Assembly: GCF_013911085.1 (NCBI RefSeq)
Contig: NZ_JACERN010000033.1
Location: 186,001-250,000 of the forward strand
Source: Aquitalea aquatica
GTDB taxonomy: Bacteria > Pseudomonadota > Gammaproteobacteria > Burkholderiales > Chromobacteriaceae
Direction: 5' to 3'
DNA: 64,000 bases
A program made the translations under genes and the position numbers. This document shows, in pieces, positions 25,290 to 34,324 of the stretch; the stretch's first letter is position 1, and every line of letters begins with the position of its first letter. Under the pieces are notes generated by a model that saw nothing but the letters and a program-made list of their open reading frames with translations, ran no database searches and was not told the DNA's origin.

Positions 25290-26330
25290 ATGCAAACCCG
25301 CCTTACCGAAACCTTTGGCGTGCGCCTGCCACTCGCCTGCCCCGGCATGAGCTATATCGCCACTCCCGAACTGGTAGCTGCCACCGCCAATGCGGGTGGA
25401 CTGGGCATTCTGGCCACCGGCCCGCTCAAGCCAGAACAGACCCGCGCCGCCATCCGCCGCATCCGTGAGCTGACCGACCGCCCTTTCGGCATCGGCTGCA
25501 CACTGATGATGCCGGGCGCGCGCGAAAACTGCGAAGTTGCCTTGCAAGAGCAGGTGCCAGTCATCAACTTTTCGCTGGGCAAGGGTGACTGGATCGTCAA
25601 GGCCGCACACTCCTATGGTGGCAAGGTGATTGCTACCGTCGTCACCGAGAAGCATGCCATTTCGGCCGAAAAAGCCGGTGTGGACGGCCTGCTGGTCACC
25701 GGCCACGAAGCAGCCGCCCATGGCGGCGAGGTGACTTCGCTGGTACTGATCCCGGCCATCCGCAAGGTATGCGCACTGCCCATCATCGCCGCTGGTGGCT
25801 TTGGCAGTGGCGCCGGCTTGCTGGCCGCCCTGGCACTGGGGGCGGATGCCGTAGCCATGGGCAGCCGCCTGGCCATGACGCAGGAAAGTCCGGTGCACGA
25901 GCGCAGCAAGGAGATGATTCGCCAGCGCAGCGTGGCCGATACTTTGTATTCGCGTAACTTCGACGGCCTGTGGTGCCGCATGATGGACACCCCCACCGCC
26001 CGCGCCGCCACCCGCAAGCCGATGAATCTGCTGGCAGCCGCCTGGAAAGCCAGCGCCATCGCCCGCAAGATGGGCATGCCGGTATGGAAAGTAGCCTTGG
26101 GCGGCATGCTGCAAAAACCGCAGGAACTGCGCCAGCTGGCGCTGTTTGGTGCAGCCACCGAATCCATCCGCCTGGCTATTGAAGAAGGCAATCACCAGCA
26201 TGGAGTGCAACTGATCGGCCAGGTGCAGGGACTGATTGACGACGTGCCCACCGTGCAACAGCTATTCGAACGCATCATGCAGGAGGCCGGACATAACCTA
26301 AGCCGCCTGCAGCAGCTGAACCAAGCCTGA
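25290..26330 (+). CDS. Nitronate monooxygenase family flavoprotein
   Basis: 346-residue TIM-barrel, FMN-dependent 2-nitropropane dioxygenase-like protein. Landmarks are RLPLACPGMSYIATPELVAATANAGGLGIL at the start, the flavin/phosphate-binding VDGLLVTGHEAAAHGG, and PIIAAGGFGSGAGLLAALALGADAVAMGSRL, of which GHEAAAHGG is the hallmark. Such enzymes oxidise alkyl nitronates such as propionate 3-nitronate, although several family members have other roles. It is alone on the plus strand, with a good terminator after it. Confidence 0.9.
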   Translation: MQTRLTETFGVRLPLACPGMSYIATPELVAATANAGGLGILATGPLKPEQTRAAIRRIRELTDRPFGIGCTLMMPGARENCEVALQEQVPVINFSLGKGDWIVKAAHSYGGKVIATVVTEKHAISAEKAGVDGLLVTGHEAAAHGGEVTSLVLIPAIRKVCALPIIAAGGFGSGAGLLAALALGADAVAMGSRLAMTQESPVHERSKEMIRQRSVADTLYSRNFDGLWCRMMDTPTARAATRKPMNLLAAAWKASAIARKMGMPVWKVALGGMLQKPQELRQLALFGAATESIRLAIEEGNHQHGVQLIGQVQGLIDDVPTVQQLFERIMQEAGHNLSRLQQLNQA

Positions 26331-26335
26331 CCACC

Positions 26336-26376
26336 GCGCCGCCCGTCTATTCCATGCAACTGGCGGCGCATTTTTT
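26336..26376 (+). terminator. Intrinsic terminator after the nitronate monooxygenase gene
   Basis: GCGCCGCC (26336-26343) pairs with GGCGGCGC (26362-26369), and ATTTTTTA follows. The loop of 18 bases is longer than usual. Confidence 0.75.
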
Positions 26377-26561
26377 ATGACGCACCGAGCCAAATAAAAA
26401 GATTTACCACACGAAAATCAGCTTTTCACGCAACAAGATGCCAGCATGCCGCACCTAACCACATTGCCTGCCCCCATCCCTTCCCGTATTCTCTCAGACT
26501 GACCCACCCGCCCCACAGCAGGCCGCCACAGAGTAGCCAGCCCACACACAAGAGATTACGC

Positions 26562-27887
26562 ATGATCCCGCAGCACGACGAAGCCAAGCTCAGCCCAGCA
26601 CGCCCACTCAATCGCCAGGACTACCGCACCCTGGCCCTCGCCGCCCTGGGCGGCGCGCTGGAGTTTTACGACTTCATCATTTTTGTATTTTTCGCCCTGG
26701 TCATCGGCAAGTTGTTTTTCCCGCCGGACATGCCGGACTGGCTGCGCCAGTTCCAGACCTTCGGCATCTTTGCTGCGGGCTATCTGGCACGTCCGCTGGG
26801 CGGCATTGTCATGGCGCACTTTGGTGACAAGCTGGGGCGCAAGCGCATGTTCACCTTGTCCATCGTGCTGATGGCCGTTCCCACCCTGCTGATGGGCATG
26901 CTGCCCACCTATGCCAGCATCGGCATTGCCGCGCCGCTGGCACTGCTGGCTTTGCGCATCCTGCAGGGTGCGGCAATTGGCGGCGAAGTGCCGGGCGCCT
27001 GGGTATTTGTGGCCGAACATGTCCCCGCCCGTCACACCGGTTATGCCTGCGGCACGCTGACTGCTGGCCTCACTGCCGGCATCCTGCTGGGTTCGTTGCT
27101 GGCCACCCTGATCAACAGCAGCTTCAGTCCGGCACAAATCAGCAACTGGGCCTGGCGACTGCCTTTTCTGGTGGGCGGTATCTTTGGCCTGCTGGCCATG
27201 TATTTGCGCCAATGGCTGCAGGAAACACCGGTCTTTGCCGAGATGCAGGCACGCAAAGCCCTGGCTGATGAATTGCCACTGAAAACCGTACTGCGTGAAC
27301 ACAAACGCGCCGTCATCATTTCCATGCTGCTGACCTGGCTGCTGTCTGCCGCCATCGTAGTGGTCATCCTGATGACGCCCACCTATCTGCAAAAGCAGTT
27401 CGGCCTGGATGCCGCCACCACTCTCAAGGCAAACAGTCTGGCCACCATCGCCCTGATCGCAGGCTGCATGGCGGCCGGCCGCACAATCGATCGCATCGGC
27501 AGCGGCCTGACCTTCATTGTCGGCAGCCTGCTGCTGGGCGCCTGTAGCTATCACTTTTACACCAGCATGGCGAGTGATGACAGCCAGCTGTATGCGCTAT
27601 ACAGCCTGACTGGCCTCAGCGTCGGCATTGTCGGGGCCGTCCCCTTCGTCATGGTGCGCGCCTTTCCACCGGCAGTGCGCTTTAGCGGCCTGTCATTTTC
27701 CTACAATGTCGCCTACGCCATTTTCGGCGGTCTCACACCCATGGCGGTTTCGCTGTGGCTGAAGGCTGACCCGCTAGCCCCTGCCCATTACGTGGTCAGC
27801 CTGTGTGGCATGGGTGTGCTACTGGGTATTTACCTGCTACTAAGCGAATCGCCACAGCGTGCAGATAGTGCATCGGCCAACTGCTGA
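26562..27887 (+). CDS. MFS transporter, metabolite:H+ symporter (MHS) type
   Basis: 441 residues with about 12 membrane helices. ALGGALEFYDFIIFVFFA in helix 1, GYLARPLGGIVMAHFGDKLGRKRMF in the 2-3 loop (motif A) and LRILQGAAIGGEVPGAWVFVAEH mark the ProP/CitA/ShiA-like MHS family, which imports organic acids or osmolytes with protons. The large loop after helix 6 (QETPVFAEMQARKALADE) also fits. Substrate cannot be read from the sequence. It stands alone between two terminators. Confidence 0.9.
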   Translation: MIPQHDEAKLSPARPLNRQDYRTLALAALGGALEFYDFIIFVFFALVIGKLFFPPDMPDWLRQFQTFGIFAAGYLARPLGGIVMAHFGDKLGRKRMFTLSIVLMAVPTLLMGMLPTYASIGIAAPLALLALRILQGAAIGGEVPGAWVFVAEHVPARHTGYACGTLTAGLTAGILLGSLLATLINSSFSPAQISNWAWRLPFLVGGIFGLLAMYLRQWLQETPVFAEMQARKALADELPLKTVLREHKRAVIISMLLTWLLSAAIVVVILMTPTYLQKQFGLDAATTLKANSLATIALIAGCMAAGRTIDRIGSGLTFIVGSLLLGACSYHFYTSMASDDSQLYALYSLTGLSVGIVGAVPFVMVRAFPPAVRFSGLSFSYNVAYAIFGGLTPMAVSLWLKADPLAPAHYVVSLCGMGVLLGIYLLLSESPQRADSASANC

Positions 27888-27911
27888 CCACACTCGGCAA
27901 AGTACTTTTTC

Positions 27912-27934
27912 CACGGCCCTGCGGGGCCGTTTTG
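27912..27934 (+). terminator. Intrinsic terminator after the MHS transporter
   Basis: ACGGCCC (27913-27919) pairs with GGGCCGT (27924-27930) around a four-base loop, followed by TTTTGC. Confidence 0.75.
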
Positions 27935-28126
27935 CATGGCGTAGCGGCCAGATAATTCTGCAGTGCAGCAAGAATTAATTCACTCAGCAATGGAACCCTC
28001 GCAGCAAATCAGCAGTCCCTAATTTATACACTCAGCATTTCAGCCTGCCCGCAGAGCCATTCAACGCACCACTCCCGGCCTCACGCCCGCCTTGGCGGGC
28101 CTCATCCACAGACCACGGAGACACCC

Positions 28127-29326
28127 ATGAGCCAACTACCCTGGCACAGCCTGTCCCTTAACCCGCTGGCTGCCTTTGGCATTCTGCTGACGCTAGGCGT
28201 TATCGGCGGCCAAATTGCCAACCGTGCCGGACGCTTGCCCGCCATTACCGGCTATGTACTGACCGGCCTGATCATCGGCCCGGCCAGCCTGCATCTGCTA
28301 AACCAGGAATTACTCAGCGCCGCCGACCTGTTCGTCAACCTGGCACTGGGGCTGGCACTGTTTGAAAGTGGCCGCCGGGTCGACCTGCACTGGCTGCGCG
28401 TGGAGCGTACCTTGCTGCTGACCACGCTGTGCTACTGCCTGGCAGTATTTGCCGCCCTGTGCGCACTACTGCTGCAAGGTGGACTGGGCTGGCAAGCCAG
28501 CAGCATGATGGCAGCGCTGGGTATGGCCACCTCGCCCATCGTCATTCTGGAGATGCTGCGCGAGACCCGCGCCGAGGGCCAGGTCAGTGAACGACTGACC
28601 ACTGCCACCGCCCTATCCAGCTTGCTGTCGGTCATCGTGTTCGCCATCGCACTGGGCTCCGCCCATCTGCAAAACCAACACAGCACGGAGGACGGCATTC
28701 TGTCGCCGGCCTGGCTGATTCTGGGCTCCAGCCTGCTCGGCCTGCTGGCCGGTTTGCTGGCAATCGCGCTCAACCGCTGGCTGGGCAGCCAGCAACGCCA
28801 GCGGCAGACCGTCCTGCTATTCGGCCTGATCGCTCTGCTGGTGGGGCTATCCGTCATGCTAAACACCCTGCCCTCATTGGCCCTGCTGGTATTTGGCCTG
28901 GCCACACGCAATCTGCGTGGCGGGCATACAGTCAGTGAGCCGGGCTTGTTAAGTGGCAGCCACTTTTTCTTTGTTGCCTTTTTTGTTGCAGCCGGTGCCC
29001 AACTGGCACCACAGACGCTGGCCGCTTACTGGCCACTGGCCTTGTCCTACCTGCTGCTGCGCTCGGCCATCCCCATGCTGTGCTGGTGGCTGCTGGCACC
29101 GCAAAACTGCCTGAGCCGCCAGCGCGGCCTGTGGCTGGGGCTGGCACTCAACCCGCTTTCTGGCGGCAGCGCCGTGCTAGTGAGTATGAGCACACTGGCA
29201 CTGGGTCCGGATGCCGCCGCCTTTACCGGCACCATGATGGCCGTATTTGTCATCAGCGAACTGGCCGGCCCCCTGCTAACCCGCCTGGCACTACGCCGCG
29301 CTGGCGACCTTCCTCCGGAGGACTGA
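28127..29326 (+). CDS. CPA2-type cation/proton antiporter membrane protein
   Basis: 399 residues, 11-12 membrane helices, starting at ATG 28127 behind a GGAGAC ribosome site. ANRAGRLPAITGYVLTGLIIGP near the start and ALGMATSPIVILEMLRETRAEGQVSERL in the middle are typical of the KefB/NhaP-like CPA2 fold. It ends after the membrane domain with no TrkA-N or cytosolic nucleotide domain, so it is shorter than KefB/KefC. It likely exchanges Na+ or K+ for H+. One base separates it from ybdK, which implies a shared transcript. Confidence 0.85.
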   Translation: MSQLPWHSLSLNPLAAFGILLTLGVIGGQIANRAGRLPAITGYVLTGLIIGPASLHLLNQELLSAADLFVNLALGLALFESGRRVDLHWLRVERTLLLTTLCYCLAVFAALCALLLQGGLGWQASSMMAALGMATSPIVILEMLRETRAEGQVSERLTTATALSSLLSVIVFAIALGSAHLQNQHSTEDGILSPAWLILGSSLLGLLAGLLAIALNRWLGSQQRQRQTVLLFGLIALLVGLSVMLNTLPSLALLVFGLATRNLRGGHTVSEPGLLSGSHFFFVAFFVAAGAQLAPQTLAAYWPLALSYLLLRSAIPMLCWWLLAPQNCLSRQRGLWLGLALNPLSGGSAVLVSMSTLALGPDAAAFTGTMMAVFVISELAGPLLTRLALRRAGDLPPED

Positions 29327-29327
29327 C

Positions 29328-30449
29328 ATGCTGGAATTCAACAACAGCACACCACTGACCCTGGGTGTGGAACTGGAACTGATGATAGTCAACCGCCGCG
29401 ACTACAACCTGACCCGTGGCTCGGACGACTTGCTGCTACTGATAGACCGTCAGCCGCACGGCTATGACATCAAGCCGGAAATCACCCAAGGCATGATCGA
29501 AATCGGCACGGCCATTCACCAGGGCAGCGACACCATGCTGCAGGAGCTGCAAGGCATCCGCGCCCTTTTGGTGAGCAGCGCACAAAAGCTCAACCTGGGG
29601 CTGGCGGGCGGCGGCTCCCATCCTTTCCAGCACTGGAGCGAGCAGCAGATCTACCCCAAGGAACGCTACCAGCTGGTTTCAGAGCTGTACGGCTACCTGG
29701 CCAAGCAGTTCACCGTGTACGGCCAGCACATCCACATCGGCTGCCCGGATGGCGACGCTGCCATCCGTCTCAGTCACTACCTGGCGCGTTACATTCCGCA
29801 CTTTATCGCGCTGTCCGCCTCGTCACCCTTTTATCAGGGCATGGATACGCTGTTTCAGACCTCGCGCCTGACCAGCGTCAATGCCTTCCCCTTGTCTGGC
29901 TGCATGCCCTGCGTGGAAAACTGGACACAGTTCAATGAATATTTTCAGCACATGGCCGGGCTGGGTATTGTTGCCAGCATGAAAGACTTTTACTGGGACA
30001 TCCGCCCCAAGCCGGAATATGGCACGGTGGAAATCCGCATCTGCGATACCCCGCTGGACATTGTCACCCCCACGCTGCTGGCAGCCTATGCCCAGATGCT
30101 GGCGCATCGCTGCCTGGAGGATGGATGGCACGACATCCAGGCCGCGCACTATCACACTTACAATTACAACCGCTTCCAGGCCTGCCGCTTTGGCTTCGAC
30201 GGCGTACTGGTGGATGGCGCGGCACGGCAGCAAACCGGCCTGCAGGAAGATCTACTGAGCACGCTGAACGCCCTGCAACCGCAAGCCCGGGCACTGAACT
30301 GCGAAAAGGAGCTGAGCCTGCTGCGCGAGCGCGCGCTCAAGCGCCAGTCCGACAGCCAGTGGCTGCGCGCCATCTATCGCGCCAGCGGTTCCTTATCGGA
30401 AGTGGTACGCCGCCAGAGCGAACACTGGATGTATGGCAGCAATGCCTGA
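29328..30449 (+). CDS. ybdK: YbdK family carboxylate-amine ligase (GCS2-like)
   Basis: 373 residues. TLGVELELMIVNRRDYNL at the N-terminus, LAGGGSHPFQHWSEQ, and QHIHIGCPDGD match the YbdK branch of the glutamate-cysteine ligase 2 family. YbdK of E. coli joins glutamate and cysteine only weakly in vitro, so the true substrates are uncertain; the family forms peptide-like bonds with ATP. The ribosome site GGAGGA lies inside the end of the antiporter gene. Co-expression with a Kef-like antiporter suggests a link to thiol or osmotic stress, as Kef systems answer to glutathione adducts; that is inference. Confidence 0.9.
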   Translation: MLEFNNSTPLTLGVELELMIVNRRDYNLTRGSDDLLLLIDRQPHGYDIKPEITQGMIEIGTAIHQGSDTMLQELQGIRALLVSSAQKLNLGLAGGGSHPFQHWSEQQIYPKERYQLVSELYGYLAKQFTVYGQHIHIGCPDGDAAIRLSHYLARYIPHFIALSASSPFYQGMDTLFQTSRLTSVNAFPLSGCMPCVENWTQFNEYFQHMAGLGIVASMKDFYWDIRPKPEYGTVEIRICDTPLDIVTPTLLAAYAQMLAHRCLEDGWHDIQAAHYHTYNYNRFQACRFGFDGVLVDGAARQQTGLQEDLLSTLNALQPQARALNCEKELSLLRERALKRQSDSQWLRAIYRASGSLSEVVRRQSEHWMYGSNA

Positions 30450-30540
30450 GATCGGGTAACTCAAGCAGCGCCAGCGCAATGCAGCAGACATGATGACACT
30501 CAACAGCTAAACTGGCGGCTTAGCGTCCCAAAGCCCCATC

Positions 30541-31335
30541 ATGCCGCTCGAACTGCCCGAACACCGTAATCCCGATCTTCCCACGCGCTGGTGCATTTTT
30601 GATGGCCCGCGCCTGCTACTGCAAAAACAGGCCTTGCCCGGCGATGCCGCCCGCCACTGGCCACTGGCCAACCGCCTGTTCATCGACCAGCAGCAAGGCA
30701 GCAATCTGTACGCCGCCGACCTGATCGGCCCGCCGCCGCCCGACTGCGAATGGCTGCCGTTGCGTGCCGCATTGATGGCACTGCCGCCCGAGCAAACCGC
30801 AGGCATCGCCCGTGCTGCGCAGTTGCGACAGTTTCAGTACACCCACCGTTTTTGTGGCCACTGCGCCAGCCCGCTGCAACAACATGGTCATGACCAGGGC
30901 AAACACTGCCCCGGCTGCGGTCAGCTTTACTACCCACGGCTGTCACCGGCCATGATGGTGGCGGTGTATCGCGGCCAGGAGCTGCTGCTGGCCCGCAGCC
31001 CGCATTTCCTGCCCGGCGTGTACAGTGCACTGGCCGGCTTTGTCGAGCCGGGCGAAACGGTGGAGCAGTGCGTACACCGCGAAACCCTGGAAGAAGTGGG
31101 CGTACGGGTGAAAAACCTGCGCTATGTCTGCTCGCAGTCCTGGCCTTTCCCGCATTCGCTGATGCTGGCATTCACTGCCGAATATGATGGCGGGGACATC
31201 CGCCCGCAGCCCGGCGAGATCGAAGACGCGGGCTGGTATCACATTGACGCCCTGCCCACCATTCCGGCCCAGCTGTCAGTAGCCTACCAACTGATTCGCC
31301 ATACCAGCGACTGGCTGCGCCAGCCACACGACTGA
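30541..31335 (+). CDS. nudC: NAD(+) diphosphatase / NAD-capped RNA hydrolase
   Basis: 264 residues. A zinc ribbon with C105, C108, C123 and C126 (FCGHC ... CPGCG) precedes the Nudix box GFVEPGETVEQCVHRETLEEVG at 166-187. The NudC-specific SQSWPFPHS is at 198-206. The enzyme cleaves NADH to NMNH and AMP and removes NAD caps from RNA. It converges with pncC, which deamidates NMN, so two NMN-related genes lie tail to tail around a shared terminator. Confidence 0.96.
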   Translation: MPLELPEHRNPDLPTRWCIFDGPRLLLQKQALPGDAARHWPLANRLFIDQQQGSNLYAADLIGPPPPDCEWLPLRAALMALPPEQTAGIARAAQLRQFQYTHRFCGHCASPLQQHGHDQGKHCPGCGQLYYPRLSPAMMVAVYRGQELLLARSPHFLPGVYSALAGFVEPGETVEQCVHRETLEEVGVRVKNLRYVCSQSWPFPHSLMLAFTAEYDGGDIRPQPGEIEDAGWYHIDALPTIPAQLSVAYQLIRHTSDWLRQPHD

Positions 31336-31348
31336 GCAAGAGCCATGA

Positions 31349-31376
31349 CAAAGGGGAGCCACTGGCTCCCCTTTCA
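31349..31376. terminator. Bidirectional intrinsic terminator between nudC and pncC
   Basis: AAAGGGGAGCC (31350-31360) pairs with GGCTCCCCTTT (31364-31374) around a three-base loop. The A/T ends allow it to stop transcription from both converging genes. Confidence 0.85.
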
Positions 31377-31416
31377 TTTATTCCGTGCAAACATTTACTC
31401 CTTGCACAGAGCTGGC

Positions 31417-31920
31417 TCAGGCTGACAACACACTGTCCTCGATCAACTGCAGCAAACGACCAAGCGCCGTCAACACAGTCTGCTGCCGCACCGCCGCCCG
31501 GTCGCCAGCAAACTGACAGACGAAGGCCTGACTCAGCCCATCCGGCCCGGCCAGTGCCAGCCATACCGTACCCACCGGCTTGGCTGGTGATCCGCCCCCC
31601 GGACCGGCGATGCCGGAAACAGCCACCGCCCAATCAGCAGCGGCACGCTCACGCGCTCCAGCAGCCATCTGCCGGACCACGGCCTCACTGACCGCGCCGT
31701 GCTCGGCCAGCGTGGCGGCCTGCACCCCCAGCAGATCCTGCTTGGCCTCATTGCTGTAGCTAACCAAGCCATAGCCGAACCAAGCCGAGCTGCCGGCAAT
31801 ATCGGTCAGCGCGGCGGCGATCATGCCACCAGTGCAGGACTCTGCCGTCGCCACTGTTTCGCCTCTTGCCAGCAGCTGCTCGCCCAGTTGTGCCGCCAGT
31901 GCGGCTGCCTGCTTATCCAT
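31417..31920 (-). CDS. pncC: Nicotinamide-nucleotide amidohydrolase PncC (CinA C-terminal family)
   Basis: 167 residues with the family motifs TVATAESCTGGMIAAALTDIAGSSAWF, SYSNEAKQDLLGV and VSGIAGPGGGSPAKPVGTVW. PncC converts NMN to nicotinic acid mononucleotide, recycling NMN made by DNA ligase or NudC into NAD. There is no N-terminal molybdopterin-binding-like CinA domain, so this is the stand-alone form. The start overlaps the pgi end by eight bases, so it is translated from the pgi transcript. Confidence 0.95.
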   Translation of the reverse strand: MDKQAAALAAQLGEQLLARGETVATAESCTGGMIAAALTDIAGSSAWFGYGLVSYSNEAKQDLLGVQAATLAEHGAVSEAVVRQMAAGARERAAADWAVAVSGIAGPGGGSPAKPVGTVWLALAGPDGLSQAFVCQFAGDRAAVRQQTVLTALGRLLQLIEDSVLSA

Positions 31921-33565
31921 GTATTTTCCTGAAATATTCGATCAAACCGTGGGTTGAGCTGTCGTGTGCAGCAGGTGCGGCTGCTGCCGCATCCAGCTCG
32001 GGCAGTATGCGCCGGGCCAGCTGCTTGCCGTATTCTACGCCCCATTGATCGAAGGAGTTGATGCCCCAGATCACCCCTTGCACGAAGACCTTGTGCTCGT
32101 ACAGTGCCAGCAGCATGCCCAGGGTGCGGGGAGTCACCTTGTCCAGCGCAATGGTGTTGGAGGGCTGATTGCCCGGAAATAGCTTTTGCGGCAGCAGCAT
32201 GTCCAGCTCTTCACCGGGCATGTCCGGCAATTCGGCCATGACTTCGGCCTCGCTCTTGCCGCGCATCAGCGCCTCGGACTGGGCAAAACAGTTGGCCACC
32301 AGCACCCGGTGCTGCTGCTCCAAACCGTAATGACCATTCATCGGCACAATGAAATCACAGGGCACCAAGCGGGTGCCCTGATGCAGCAGCTGGAAAAAGG
32401 CGTGCTGGCTGTTGGCCCCTTCCTCGCCCCAGATCACCGGCCCGGTATCAAAATCCAGCGGTGCGCCAAAACGCCCCACCCGCTTGCCATTCGATTCCAT
32501 ATCCAGCTGCTGGATATGGGCTGGCAGGCGGCGCAAGCCATGGTCGTACGGCATGATGGCGTGGGTGTGCGCCTGATAGAAAGTGTTGTACCAGATGCCG
32601 ATCAGCGCCAGCAGCACCGGCATGTTCTGTGCCAGCGGCGCATGGAAGAAATGTTCATCCATGGCATGTGCGCCATCGAGAAACTGGCGGAAGCTGTCGT
32701 AGCCCACCGCCAGCATCACCGGCAGACCAATGGCCGACCAGACCGAATAACGCCCGCCGACCCAATCCCAGAAGCCGAACATGTGTTCGGTATCGATGCC
32801 AAAAGCCTGCACTGCCGGCGCATTGGTGGACACAGCAACAAAATGCCGGGCAATGTCATCTTGACTTCCTGCCTGCAAAAACCAGGCCTTGGCTGCCTCA
32901 GCATTGAGCAGGGTTTCCGGCGTGGTAAACGACTTGGATGCCACCACGAACAGCGTGGTGGCCGGATCCAGCGGCTCCAGTGTACGGGCAATATGCTGGC
33001 CATCGACATTGGAAACAAAATGTACTTTCAGCGCAGGATGGGCATAGGCCGACAGCGCCTCTTTCACCACCAGCGGTCCCAGATCCGAGCCGCCAATACC
33101 CAGGTTCACCACATCGCGTATCGGCTGGCCGGTGTAGCCCAGCCACTGCCCGCCGCGCACCTTGTCGCTGAAAGCCCGCATGCGCTGCAACACGGCATGC
33201 ACCTCGGGCACAATATCCTGCCCATCCAGCAGCAGGTTAGCCGACGCAGGAAGACGGAGCGCGGTATGCAGTACAGAGCGCCGTTCGCTGACATTAATCT
33301 GCTCACCGCAGCGCATGCGCTGCATCCAGCCTGGCAGATCCGCCTCGTGCGCCAGATCGATCAATAGCTCCAGCGTGCGTTCGGTGATACGGTTTTTCGA
33401 GTAATCCAGCAACAAACCATCCAGTTGCAAGGAGAAACGTTGAAAGCGCTGGGCGTCGGTCTGGAACAGTTCACGCATCTGCATGAAACGGGTGGCACGC
33501 TGATGCTGGTGCAGCCTGGCCCAGACTGGGCTGTGATTGATACCGGTTTTGCTGTCGTCAAACAT
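31913..33565 (-). CDS. pgi: Glucose-6-phosphate isomerase
   Basis: 550 residues from ATG 33565 (MFDDSKTGINHSPVWARLHQH), the standard enterobacterial-type PGI length; the frame is open 38 codons further but runs through the terminator of orn. IGIGGSDLGP-like block NLGIGGSDLGPLVV, VASKSFTTPETL and the later GINSFDQWGVEYGKQLA are PGI signatures. It interconverts glucose-6-phosphate and fructose-6-phosphate in the cytoplasm. pncC overlaps its end. Confidence 0.97.
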   Translation of the reverse strand: MFDDSKTGINHSPVWARLHQHQRATRFMQMRELFQTDAQRFQRFSLQLDGLLLDYSKNRITERTLELLIDLAHEADLPGWMQRMRCGEQINVSERRSVLHTALRLPASANLLLDGQDIVPEVHAVLQRMRAFSDKVRGGQWLGYTGQPIRDVVNLGIGGSDLGPLVVKEALSAYAHPALKVHFVSNVDGQHIARTLEPLDPATTLFVVASKSFTTPETLLNAEAAKAWFLQAGSQDDIARHFVAVSTNAPAVQAFGIDTEHMFGFWDWVGGRYSVWSAIGLPVMLAVGYDSFRQFLDGAHAMDEHFFHAPLAQNMPVLLALIGIWYNTFYQAHTHAIMPYDHGLRRLPAHIQQLDMESNGKRVGRFGAPLDFDTGPVIWGEEGANSQHAFFQLLHQGTRLVPCDFIVPMNGHYGLEQQHRVLVANCFAQSEALMRGKSEAEVMAELPDMPGEELDMLLPQKLFPGNQPSNTIALDKVTPRTLGMLLALYEHKVFVQGVIWGINSFDQWGVEYGKQLARRILPELDAAAAAPAAHDSSTHGLIEYFRKIHG

Positions 33566-33643
33566 GGTCGTGAGATGGCTGCATTCAAAAATGGAATTGG
33601 ATTTTGCTTTACTCACCCTGCCACCAATGGCTGGGCTGGCAAG

Positions 33644-33669
33644 AATAAAGGGGACTGGCGTCCCCTTTG
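33644..33669 (-). terminator. Probable terminator between orn and pgi
   Basis: AAAGGGGAC (33648-33656) pairs with GTCCCCTTT (33661-33669) around a four-base loop. On the minus strand the tail is TATTCTTG, so the U-tract is weak. Confidence 0.6.
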
Positions 33670-33705
33670 CAGAATGCATACTACCACTGTAGTGCCAGCG
33701 CTACA

Positions 33706-34251
33706 TCACACCTTGAGAAAGTGCTCGCGATAGTATTTCAGCTCTTCGATGGACTCCTCGATATCCGCCAGCGCTTCGTGCTTGCCACGCTTGACCACGC
33801 CACGCGCCACCTCTGGCCGCCAGCGCTTGCACAATTCCTTCAGTGTGGACACATCCAGATTGCGATAGTGGAAATATTCCTCCAGCTGCGGCATCCAGCG
33901 CACCATGAAACGGCGATCCTGATGAATGGTGTTGCCACACATCGGCGTGGTACGGGCCGGCACATACTCGGCCATGAAGGCCAGCAACGTCGCCTCGGCC
34001 TCGGCCACGCTCAGGGTGGAGGCTTTGACCTTGGCAATCAGGCCGCTCTTGCCGTGGGTATTCTTGTTCCAGTCATCCATGGCATCCAGCACGCTGTCCG
34101 GCTGGTGAATCACCAGCACGGGCGACTGTCCCAGCACATTCAACTGGCTGTCGGTGGCGATCATCGCCACTTCGATAATGCGGTCGGTTTCAGGATTCAG
34201 CCCGGTCATTTCCATGTCGAGCCAGATGAGGTTGTTCTGATCTTGTGCCAT
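33706..34251 (-). CDS. orn: Oligoribonuclease
   Basis: 181 residues from ATG 34251 ([20 protein letters not shown]), the usual length. The DEDDh exonuclease residues D12 and E14 (LDMEMTGL), the second aspartate region [12 protein letters not shown], and the final H158/D162 pair ([15 protein letters not shown]) are present. It degrades the shortest RNAs and pGpG, the last breakdown product of cyclic di-GMP, which links it loosely to the diguanylate cyclase at 2015. It is divergent from the M48 peptidase gene. Confidence 0.97.
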   Translation of the reverse strand: MAQDQNNLIWLDMEMTGLNPETDRIIEVAMIATDSQLNVLGQSPVLVIHQPDSVLDAMDDWNKNTHGKSGLIAKVKASTLSVAEAEATLLAFMAEYVPARTTPMCGNTIHQDRRFMVRWMPQLEEYFHYRNLDVSTLKELCKRWRPEVARGVVKRGKHEALADIEESIEELKYYREHFLKV

Positions 34252-34324
34252 ACTGTCCAATCTTTGCGAAACCCAAGCATTTTCCTTCATTGCCGCCGTG
34301 GCGGCAAACCCACCTGCGTAAATC

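Noticed and set aside
28085-28100. GCCCGCC/GGCGGGC hairpin before the antiporter gene
   Set aside because: Two-base loop and no U-tract; the MHS transporter already has a proper terminator at 27912-27934.
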